Shown piece by piece: positions 1 through 6,700 of a stretch of 17,558 bases of DNA (within the stretch, counting starts at the first letter, position 1; each line of letters begins with the position of its first letter). The stretch covers positions 1 to 17,558 of the forward strand of contig CAZOKL010000043.1 of the NCBI GenBank assembly GCA_964580305.1, in the 5' to 3' direction. This stretch comes from Phocaeicola_A sp964580305. GTDB lineage: Bacteria; Bacteroidota; Bacteroidia; Bacteroidales; Bacteroidaceae. Position numbers and translations under genes: made by a program. The notes beneath the pieces are model-generated. The model saw only the letters and a program-made list of their open reading frames with translations. It ran no database searches and was not told where the DNA came from.

Positions 1-53
1 AGAGCACCTGACTGTTAATCAGGGGGTCGTTGGTTCAAGCCCATCTTGAAGCG
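1..53 (+). tRNA. tRNA-Asn (GTT), 3' part only
   Basis: The window opens inside the D arm. Visible parts are the 3' side of the D stem, the anticodon stem CCTGA (7-11) and TCAGG (19-23) around the loop CTGTTAA with anticodon GTT at 14-16, a five-base variable region, the T stem GTTGG (29-33) with CCATC (41-45) around TTCAAGC, and the acceptor 3' strand TTGAAGC (46-52) with discriminator G53. No CCA is encoded. The T stem has one U-U mismatch (30 with 44). The anticodon identifies asparagine; the 5' half lies outside the window. Confidence 0.9.
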
Positions 54-57
54 CATG

Positions 58-82
58 AAAGCCTGCTTTTGCAGGCTTTTTT
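58..82 (+). terminator. Rho-independent terminator of the tRNA transcript
   Basis: The perfect stem AAAGCCTGC / GCAGGCTTT with loop TTTT is followed by a T run, five bases after the tRNA end. Confidence 0.85.
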
Positions 83-110
83 ATGACCGGTTGTCAGGTG
101 GACAAAAAAA

Positions 111-145
111 GGACGCACATTCGTTTGTTTGTGCGTCCTTTTCTT
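111..145 (-). terminator. Terminator of the rubredoxin transcript
   Basis: GGACGCACA (111-119) pairs perfectly with TGTGCGTCC (130-138). On the minus strand the hairpin is followed by seven T residues, so it ends the minus-strand rubredoxin message. The plus side also has TTTT, so it may work both ways. Confidence 0.8.
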
Positions 146-157
146 ATCCGTTTATAT

Positions 158-322
158 TTATTCTTTTACTTCCTCGAAGTCTTCTTTGCCGACTCCGCAA
201 AGTGGACAAACCCAGTCTTCAGGTATGTCTTCGAATGCTGTGCCCGGAGCGATGCCGCCCTCAGGGTCTCCAATTTCAGGGTCATAGACCCAATCGCATA
301 CTGTGCAGATGTACTTTTTCAT
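158..322 (-). CDS. Rubredoxin
   Basis: This 54-residue protein is a small cytoplasmic electron carrier with one iron bound by four cysteines. Rubredoxins pass electrons to partners such as rubrerythrin or oxygen- and peroxide-reducing enzymes, which suits an anaerobe. The ligands are C6 and C9 in the first knuckle (ICTVC) and C39 and C42 in the second (VCPLCG). The conserved aromatic and acidic core is present: W11, Y13, D14-P15, then F30-ED-P34 and W37. Length and motif spacing match the family. It lies 76 bp downstream of the sirtuin on the same strand and may share its transcript. A terminator follows directly. The redox partner is not in the window. Confidence 0.95.
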   Translation of the reverse strand: MKKYICTVCDWVYDPEIGDPEGGIAPGTAFEDIPEDWVCPLCGVGKEDFEEVKE

Positions 323-398
323 AAGTTAGTGTCTTAAAGAGTTTGTAATCGTTTTAATTATGTACTCAACAAAGGAAACAAATACTTTCTAAAGATGC

Positions 399-1106
399 TC
401 ATTTTGTTAACAAGATTTTAAATAGTTCATCCATGCCTTCCGAAGCTCCCTTGGTGATGGTGTGCACCTTAGATGCGCAACTGACAGGTACGGCCTTTGG
501 GTCGATGACATAGACGGGGACGCCGTGCCGGATGTAACTGATGAGTCCGGCAGCGGGATAGACTTGCATGGAGGTGCCAATAATGATGAAGATGTCGGCC
601 GTTTCGGCTTCGCGGACAGCTTCTTCAAATTTGGGTACCGCTTCGCCGAACCACACGATGTAGGGCCGTAGCTGGGAACCGTCGGCAGCTTTGTCGCCCA
701 AATGTATGTCCGGATGGTCGGGCGACAGGTTGCAGATGCAGGCAGGGTTGTTCGGGTCTCGGCTCGATGTGGCCTTCATCAGTTCGCCATGCAGATGGAT
801 GACATGAGAGCTGCCGGCTTGTTCGTGCAGATTGTCTACGTTTTGGGTCACGACGGTGACATCGAAATGTTTCTCCAGCTCGGCCACCATGAAATGACCG
901 TGGTTAGGCTTCGTGCGGAGCAGTTCATTGCGCCGTGCATTATAGAAGTCGAGTACCAGTTGCGGATTTTCCTCATAACCTTCAATGCTGGCCACCTGTT
1001 GCACGGGATAGTTTTCCCACAGTCCGCCGGCATCGCGAAAGGTCTTAATGCCGCTCTCTGCACTCATGCCGGCTCCGGTGAGTATCACGATTTTCTGTTT
1101 TTTCAT
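399..1106 (-). CDS. Sir2-family NAD-dependent protein deacylase (SIRT5/CobB-like)
   Basis: This 235-residue cytoplasmic enzyme removes acyl groups from lysines using NAD+. The start at 1106 is chosen because the sirtuin fold begins at once (KIVILTGAGMSAESGI, residues 5-20) and a strong AGGAGG lies 7 nt upstream; a longer frame to 1172 adds 22 unlikely residues. Visible motifs are GAGMSAESG, TFR-GLW (22-30), TQNVDNLHEQAG (87-98), catalytic H106 in LHG, VWFGE (151-155) and GTS (177-179). Y55-x-x-R58 matches the pair that lets SIRT5 and CobB accept succinyl- or malonyl-lysine. Only two closely spaced cysteines (C123, C125) occur where most sirtuins have a four-cysteine zinc site, so zinc is probably absent. 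It is divergent from the FKBP genes. The acyl specificity is inferred. Confidence 0.93.
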   Translation of the reverse strand: MKKQKIVILTGAGMSAESGIKTFRDAGGLWENYPVQQVASIEGYEENPQLVLDFYNARRNELLRTKPNHGHFMVAELEKHFDVTVVTQNVDNLHEQAGSSHVIHLHGELMKATSSRDPNNPACICNLSPDHPDIHLGDKAADGSQLRPYIVWFGEAVPKFEEAVREAETADIFIIIGTSMQVYPAAGLISYIRHGVPVYVIDPKAVPVSCASKVHTITKGASEGMDELFKILLTK

Positions 1107-1113
1107 TGTCTTT

Positions 1114-1119
1114 CCTCCT
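1114..1119 (-). promoter_or_regulatory. Strong Shine-Dalgarno site fixing the sirtuin start
   Basis: AGGAGG on the minus strand sits 7 nt before the ATG at 1106. Strong SD sites are uncommon in this phylum, so it helps choose this start over the upstream in-frame ATG. Confidence 0.75.
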
Positions 1120-1139
1120 CTTATTTTAAGGCTATAAGG

Positions 1140-1147
1140 CAAATTTA
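1140..1147 (-). promoter_or_regulatory. -7 promoter element of the sirtuin gene
   Basis: TAAATTTG on the minus strand fits the Bacteroidetes consensus TAnnTTTG and gives a 5' leader of about 28 nt that includes the SD site. No clear -33 element was seen. Confidence 0.55.
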
Positions 1148-1192
1148 TGCAAAAAACGACAATGCAGGCCATATTCCATACAAATATTCAGC

Positions 1193-1200
1193 TACCTTTG
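1193..1200 (+). promoter_or_regulatory. -7 promoter element of the FKBP pair
   Basis: TACCTTTG fits TAnnTTTG and lies about 50 bp before the ATG at 1252. The intervening leader is very AT-rich (repeated AATTAA), as is usual for translated leaders in this phylum. No good -33 element is visible. Confidence 0.6.
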
Positions 1201-1251
1201 CAGCGTTTCGAACATTAATGAATTAACAATTAATAATTAACTATCTTGAAC

Positions 1252-1836
1252 ATGGATAAATTCAGCTATTCCATTGGTTTGGGCATCGGGCAGAATCTCC
1301 GCAGCATGGGGGCTAACGACCTGAACGTGGAAGATTTTGCACAAGCCGTCAAGGATGTGCTTACGGGAGCCACTCCAGCCATCTCACATACGGAAGCCCG
1401 CCAAATTGTCAATGAATACTTTGAAAAACTTGAGGCACGCACCAATGCGGCAAACATTGAAAAAGGAAAAGCGTTTCTTGAGGAAAACAAAAAGAACCCC
1501 AATATAAAAGTATTACCCAGCGGATTGCAATATGAAGTCATCCGTGAAGGAAACGGCAAGCACCCGAAAGCCACCGACCAGGTGCGCTGCCATTACGAAG
1601 GTACGCTGATTGACGGCACGCTGTTTGACAGCTCCATCCAACGCGGACAACCGGCCGTGTTCGGGGTGAACCAGGTCATCAAGGGATGGGTGGAAGCACT
1701 CCAGCTGATGAGCGAGGGTGCCAAATGGAAACTCTACATCCCTTCCGAACTGGCCTACGGAGCTTCGGGGGCCGGCGAGATGATTCCTCCTCACAGCACA
1801 CTGATTTTTGAGGTGGAGTTGCTGGAAGTGCTTTAA
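1252..1836 (+). CDS. FKBP-type peptidyl-prolyl cis-trans isomerase, no signal peptide
   Basis: This 194-residue folding catalyst isomerises X-Pro bonds. An FKBP_N dimerisation/helical region spans about 1-85 and the FKBP_C domain about 88-194. Pocket residues are recognisable: Y115 in HYEGTL, F125-D126 in FDSS, V142-I143 and W146 in QVIKGW, Y169 in AYG, and IPPHSTLIFEVELL at 178-191. With no signal sequence it is predicted cytoplasmic. The ATG at 1252 starts directly at the FKBP_N region; a TTG two codons upstream is in frame but less likely. A 37-bp gap leads to a second FKBP gene on the same strand, so the two are probably co-transcribed. It resembles the FklB/FkpA architecture. Confidence 0.94.
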   Translation: MDKFSYSIGLGIGQNLRSMGANDLNVEDFAQAVKDVLTGATPAISHTEARQIVNEYFEKLEARTNAANIEKGKAFLEENKKNPNIKVLPSGLQYEVIREGNGKHPKATDQVRCHYEGTLIDGTLFDSSIQRGQPAVFGVNQVIKGWVEALQLMSEGAKWKLYIPSELAYGASGAGEMIPPHSTLIFEVELLEVL

Positions 1837-1873
1837 CTAAAACTTTTCTATAATCTATAAATCATAAAAGCAA

Positions 1874-2752
1874 ATGAAAAAACTAGGTATTACGCTGGTA
1901 GCTGCGGCCGCTTTCTTCGCTTCTTGCGGAAGCAATGCACCGCAGCCGACATTCAAATCGAGCGTGGACACGCTCTCGTATGCTATGGGATTGGCCAACA
2001 CAAGAGGCCTGCGCCCCTATCTGGAACAACAAATGGGCATTGATTCATCACAGATGAAAGACTTCATAAGAGGATTGAAGACGGGCATCAAGGCTGCGGA
2101 CGACAAACAGCAGAAGGCTTATTTCACCGGTGTGCAGATTGGCCAGCAGCTGAAGAGCATGATGGAACGTTTCAACGTCGACCTTACCGGAAACGACTCC
2201 GTGCAAGTGGCAAACGACAACAACTTCCTCTCTGCATTCATTGCCGAAGCCATGGGAGAAAAAACAGTCATGAGCATGGACAGTGCCAGAAACTATCTGG
2301 AGAACAACATGGACCGCATCAAGGCTGAATATCTGGCAGAGACCTATGCCGAATATAAGGCTGAGAACGAAAAGTTCCTTGTCGAGAACCAGACCAAGGA
2401 AGGAGTGCAGACCACTCCTAGCGGACTGCAATATAAAGTGCTCGTTGAAGGCAAGGGCGAAGTACCCTCAGCCGAAGCCAGAGTGAAGGTGCACTACAAA
2501 GGCACGTTGATTGACGGCACAGAATTCGACAGCTCCTATAAACGCAAGAACCCCATCACCTTCAGCGTGGGCCAGGTCATCAAAGGCTGGGGTGAAGCCT
2601 TGCAAATGATGCCCGTCGGCTCCAAGTGGCAACTCTTCATTCCGCAAGAGCTGGCCTACGGTGCACGTGAGACCGGTAAAATCAAGCCCTTCTCCACACT
2701 CGTGTTTGAAGTTGAGCTGGTTGACATCGAGAAAGACAACAAGAAGAAGTAA
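1874..2752 (+). CDS. FKBP-type peptidyl-prolyl cis-trans isomerase lipoprotein
   Basis: This 292-residue protein begins with a lipoprotein signal, MKK plus a hydrophobic stretch ending in the lipobox FFAS-C18, so it should be anchored in the periplasm or outer membrane. FKBP_N spans about 30-165. A lysine/glutamate-rich helix (about 147-175) links it to FKBP_C (180-285). FKBP_C keeps the pocket residues: HYKG (207-210), FDSS (218-221), QVIKGW (234-239), LAYG (260-263) and FSTLVFEVEL (273-282). The C terminus is a lysine-rich tail. It is the secreted counterpart of the upstream gene and shares its LIDGT-FDSS and QVIKGW blocks. A strong terminator follows. The likely role is folding of envelope proteins; the substrates are unknown. 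Confidence 0.95.
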   Translation: MKKLGITLVAAAAFFASCGSNAPQPTFKSSVDTLSYAMGLANTRGLRPYLEQQMGIDSSQMKDFIRGLKTGIKAADDKQQKAYFTGVQIGQQLKSMMERFNVDLTGNDSVQVANDNNFLSAFIAEAMGEKTVMSMDSARNYLENNMDRIKAEYLAETYAEYKAENEKFLVENQTKEGVQTTPSGLQYKVLVEGKGEVPSAEARVKVHYKGTLIDGTEFDSSYKRKNPITFSVGQVIKGWGEALQMMPVGSKWQLFIPQELAYGARETGKIKPFSTLVFEVELVDIEKDNKKK

Positions 2753-2784
2753 CATGAAAGAGGCTGCAACGCAGTCCGTCTGAA

Positions 2785-2830
2785 CGAGGAGAACCCTGCC
2801 CTTTCGGAAAGGGCGGTTCTCCTCGTTTTT
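2785..2830 (+). terminator. Rho-independent terminator of the FKBP operon
   Basis: CGAGGAGAACC (2785-2795) pairs with GGTTCTCCTCG (2815-2825), with a further CCCTTTC/GAAAGGG stem inside, followed by GTTTTTC. The loop is small and the stem long. Confidence 0.9.
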
Positions 2831-2856
2831 CTTTAAAACTCCATCAAACTATCCCC

Positions 2857-3390
2857 ATGACACATTTCGTTTTCTCACTGATGACTTGCCTCCTGTGCCT
2901 GTCGTGCATCACCGACGATGCCCCCACGGGCGAAGTGTATGTGCAGGTGGGCGACACCCTGCCGGCATTCTCCGTGGAGCTGAGCGACGGCTCCACATTC
3001 GACACCTCCGTGTCCGGCGAAGCGGTCACCTTCATCATGTTTTTTGACACCAGCTGTTCCGACTGTCGGGCAACGCTGCCTGAAGTGCAACAGGTCTATG
3101 ACGAATATCGTGACCGTGGCGTGCGCTTCGCCCTCATCAGCCGTGCCGAAGAGGCTGCCGACGTGGCTGCCTACTGGGCGCAGGAGGGTCTGACCCTGCC
3201 CTATTATGCCGACGGCACACTCACGCTCTACAACCTCTTTGCCGACGCAACCATCCCACGCGTGTATATTGCCGACCTGCAGGGCGTCGTCTGCTACATG
3301 CACACTGACAACCCCACCCCGACCCGTGACGTCCTTGCCGAAGAGCTGTCGGCCCTGCTGGCACAATATTCTGCTGATGAGGCGTCTTGA
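2857..3390 (+). CDS. TlpA-like thioredoxin-fold (redoxin/AhpC-TSA type) lipoprotein
   Basis: This 177-residue envelope protein probably reduces or exchanges disulfides. The N terminus is hydrophobic and ends in a lipobox-like LCLS-C17, though it lacks the usual lysines. The redoxin domain covers about 28-170: VGDTLPAFSVEL (31-42), the active-site pair C67-S-D-C70 at the end of the FIMFFDTS strand, and the cis-proline loop TIPRVYIAD with P134. A TlpA/ResA family assignment fits the CxxC, the F-x-V-x-L-x-DG opening and the length. It stands alone between two terminators, downstream of the periplasmic FKBP, so a shared role in envelope protein folding is plausible but not shown. The partner is unknown. 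Confidence 0.85.
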   Translation: MTHFVFSLMTCLLCLSCITDDAPTGEVYVQVGDTLPAFSVELSDGSTFDTSVSGEAVTFIMFFDTSCSDCRATLPEVQQVYDEYRDRGVRFALISRAEEAADVAAYWAQEGLTLPYYADGTLTLYNLFADATIPRVYIADLQGVVCYMHTDNPTPTRDVLAEELSALLAQYSADEAS

Positions 3391-3402
3391 AAAACAAGCA
3401 TA

Positions 3403-3464
3403 ACAAAAGGCCACGACCCAAGTACATGCGTTTTTGCACGTCTTAATCGTGACCTTTTGTTTAT
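3403..3464. terminator. Convergent, bidirectional terminator
   Basis: ACAAAAGGCCACGA (3403-3416) pairs with TCGTGACCTTTTGT (3447-3460) at 13 of 14 positions around a 30-nt loop that can pair further. T-rich tracts follow on both strands. It separates the plus-strand TlpA-like gene from the minus-strand outer-membrane gene end. Confidence 0.7.
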
Positions 3465-3481
3465 AATCTGCCTACGGACAC

Positions 3482-3525
3482 TTAAAAGTCGAATCCCACG
3501 CGGATATTAAATCCTCCACAATTCT
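3482..3525 (-). CDS. C-terminal end of an outer-membrane beta-barrel-type protein, cut by an assembly gap
   Basis: Only the last 13 codons before the TAA are present, reading NCGGFNIRVGFDF. Alternating polar and hydrophobic residues and a terminal phenylalanine are the usual closing beta-strand of outer-membrane barrels (the C-terminal recognition signal of the assembly machinery). The rest lies in or beyond the gap at 3526-3625, so whether it was a TonB-dependent receptor or a smaller barrel cannot be told. It is on the same strand as the large regulator on the other side of the gap. Confidence 0.5.
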
Positions 3526-3625
3526 NNNNNNNNNNNNNNNNNNNNNNNNNNNNNNNNNNNNNNNNNNNNNNNNNNNNNNNNNNNNNNNNNNNNNNNNNNN
3601 NNNNNNNNNNNNNNNNNNNNNNNNN
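3526..3625. other. Assembly gap of 100 N
   Basis: The run is exactly 100 N, the usual placeholder for a gap of unknown size. The right edge falls inside a GC-rich repeat that also occurs near 12.3 kb, which may explain why assembly failed here. Distances across it should not be trusted. Confidence 0.97.
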
Positions 3626-3668
3626 CGGAAAGGAAGGCGCACGGGAGCGGAAAGGAGGGCGGGCACGG
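3626..3668 (-). repeat. GC-rich dispersed repeat, truncated by the gap
   Basis: Two copies of CGGAAAGGA start at 3626 and 3648, 22 bp apart. The second sits in GGAGCGGAAAGGAGG, a 15-mer also present on the opposite strand at 12326-12340. The block resembles the complement of 12318-12357, which has the same 22-bp spacing between copies. No gene overlaps it. Confidence 0.6.
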
Positions 3669-3686
3669 GCGCAAACCATTCCGCCC

Positions 3687-3710
3687 GCAGACGCCGTTAA
3701 CGGCATCCGC
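3687..3710. repeat. Imperfect palindrome downstream of the hybrid regulator
   Basis: A perfect 12-bp palindrome GCCGTTAACGGC (3693-3704) has partly matching flanks, giving 24 bp in all. It lies about 40 bp beyond the regulator's stop codon and could form an RNA hairpin at the end of its message, but there is no T run to make it a clear terminator. Confidence 0.4.
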
Positions 3711-3749
3711 AGGAGGCAGGGAGTGCAGCGTCAGGGCACGTCAATCTGT

Positions 3750-6700
3750 TTATTTCTTTTTGCAATAGTCCGACGGGGAGACGCCGTAGACCTGCTTGAA
3801 GCACTTACTGAAATAGTGCGAGTCGTAAAAGCCCGTGAGGAAGGCCACCTCGGTGATGGTGCGCCCGCCGGCCTCAAGGAGGGCCACGGCACGACGCAAA
3901 CGGAAGTCGCGAATAAGCTCAACGGGCGAAAGGCCGATGAGTGCCTTGGTTTTCTTCGCCAGCACCGAACGGCTGACATTCATCTGCCGGGCAAGGCTCT
4001 CGACAGTCAGTTCGGGCGAGCCGAGCTGTTCGTTGATGAGGTCGGTGAGGCGGCGAACGAACTCCTGCTCGGCCGACGGCAGGGCTTCGTCCGGCTGCTC
4101 CTTGGCGGGCGTCGCGGCATCGGGGTGGGTGAACTGTGACTGATAGGACCGGTGCAACTGTTCGCGGCGACGGAGGATGTTGCTCACCTGTGCCTGTAAC
4201 ACCTTGGAGCTGAAAGGTTTGGAGATGTAGGCCTCCACGCCGAGATTCAGGCTCTCGATTTCGCCGTCGGGAGATGCCTCGCCCGTGAGCAGAATGACGG
4301 GGATGTGGCTCGTGGCGGGATTGCTGTGCAACATCTTGACCATCTCCGTGCCGCTCAAAACGGGCATGCAGACGTCACTAATCACAAGGTCGGGATTGTG
4401 CTTCACGGCCTGCAAGAAGCCCTCCTCGCCGTTGGTGGCCGTCGCCACGCGATAGTCCGCAGCGAAGGTCGACTCCAGAAAACGGCACAAGTCCGTGTTG
4501 TCCTCCACAAGGAGCACCAGCGGGCGGCGGTCACCGGCAGCAAAGCCGGCAGCCGGTGCCGCATCGGCGGGCGGGGTGCTGTCGCCGTCGTCGACAATGA
4601 ACTCCGTCTCGGGGGCGAAATGGCGGTTGCCCTTCAGCAGCTCGACAGTGAAGACGGAGCCCTCGCCCACCTTGCTGCTCACGGTAACGTGCCCGTGATG
4701 AAGCTCCACAAGTTCTTTCATGAGCGACAGCCCGATGCCCGTGCTCGGCATGCGCGACGCGCTTTTCTGGAGAAACGACTCAAAGCGGCCGAACAGATGC
4801 GGCTGTTTGTCCTCTGGGATGCCATAGCCCTGGTCGATGACGCGCACAACAACGCGGTCGGCCTCTTCCGTCACTTCCACAATGATTTGTTTTCCCCGCG
4901 GGGAATACTTGAAGGCATTCGAGAGCAGGTTGAAGAACACGCTTTCAAGTTTCTCCTCGTCGGCCCAGACGGTCAGCGAGGGGGCCTCCATCTGCAGGGC
5001 CAGACCGGTGTGCTCCTGCCTGGCCAGCCCGGAGAAGGAGGCCAGCAGTTGTTCGAAGAATGAACGCAGCTCCACGCGCCGCACACACAGGTGCATCTTG
5101 TCGCTCGCAATCTTCTGGAAGTCGAGTATCTGATTAATGAGGCGGATACTACGGCGGACGTTCGTTTGCATAATCTCCAGATTTTGCCGCACCTTGGGCG
5201 AGAGGTCTTTCTGCTCAAGCACGTTTTCCAGCGGTGAGACGACCAGCGTGAAGGGTGTGCGCATCTCATGGACGATGTTCGTGAAGAAATTCGTCTTCAC
5301 ATCGGCCAGCTTCTGCTCCATCTCCACCCGCTGGTTCAGCTTGTAGAGTTTCAGCATGATGGCGGCTGCCGCGAAAACGGCCAGCAGAAAGAGGGCGATG
5401 AAAAGCGTGATGCCCACGGGCGTTTCACGGAAAGAAGGCAGCACGCGGATGCGGAGCGTGCGCTCATTGTCCACCCAGCGCCCGTCGCTGTTGGTCGACC
5501 GCACACGGAAGGTGTACGTGCCAGTGGGGATGTTCGTGTAGACGGCTTTCCCGTCGTTGCCCACATAGTGCCAGTCATCAAAACCGTCCAGCATGAAAGC
5601 ATACTGCACGCGGTCTGGGAAATTCATGTCGAGGGCGCAGAAGCGCAGGGAGAAAGAGTTGCGGTCATGCTCAAGGGTGACCGTCTTCCCGGCATCAAAA
5701 CGGAAAGCAAGCCCGTCCTTGCCGGTCAACGGGGAGTCATTGACGGCAAAAGACGTGAGCACGATGTTCGGCTTATAGACTTCCTTTTCAATCTCAGAGG
5801 GGTGGAAAGCCAGAAAGCCGCGGTCGGTGGCAAAGAACAGTTCGTCCGTGCCGTTGCCCACGGCATCGTCGTCAGAGAAAACCAGGTCGGAGGGAAAGAA
5901 ACGGCTGTCGAAGGTGTCAAACGTCTCCGCTTCGGGGTCGAACTTGCACAAACCGACCTCCGTGGCCAGCCAGATGTGCCCCGTGCTGTCTTCCTGCATG
6001 GTGTAGATGATGTCAGAGGGCAGTCCGTCATGCGTGGTGTAGTTCTTGAAGTGTTGCCCGTCGGCACGATAGAGGCCCTTGCCGAAGGTTGCCAGATAGA
6101 GCGTTCCGCGGCTATCATTGAAGATGCGCAAAACGGCATTGCTGTTGAAAGTCTCCTCTCCGGTGGCAAGACGGTGGAGGTTCTCGAAGACAACAGACTC
6201 TGGCGCATTCATCAGCGGATGGAAACGAAGCACCCCCTGCCTGGAAACCACCCACACATAGCCCTGGCCATCCTCGCACAAGCCGCGCACCTCATGGTGC
6301 GTGGCGGGATACTGCTTCAGGCGGTTGCCCCGGTGGAAGAACACGACCTGCCCCCGTGAGTCGCGGCTCACATAGTTCAGTCCTCCCTCTGCCGTGCCCA
6401 CCCAGATGTGGTGCGCTCTGTCTTCGAACACCACAGACACATGGTTGTCACTCAGCGAGTAGGGATTGTCAGCCCGATGCGTGAAGTGTTGGAGCGCATA
6501 GCGGTCAGCACCCTGTGGGGTGGCTTTAAAAAGTCCGCTCTCTTCCGTGCCTATCCAGATGTTCCCCTCATAATCCTCCATGATGGTGTTTGCCTGCCCT
6601 ATGCAGACTTTGTGCGGCGTGATGACACCGCGGTCGGAAAAGTAGCCCAGAAAGCGATGCGTGCGTGCATCAAAAATGTGGATGGTGCTGTCACGTGTCC

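Noticed and set aside
83..337. Plus-strand open frames over 46-337
   Set aside because: They run through the tRNA terminator and opposite the rubredoxin gene, whose four cysteine ligands and length make the minus strand the real coding strand.
5268..6359. Long plus-strand frames opposite the HTCS gene (also 4305-5063 and 6795-7679)
   Set aside because: They mirror the continuous 1442-residue HTCS, with no domain, signal or promoter of their own.
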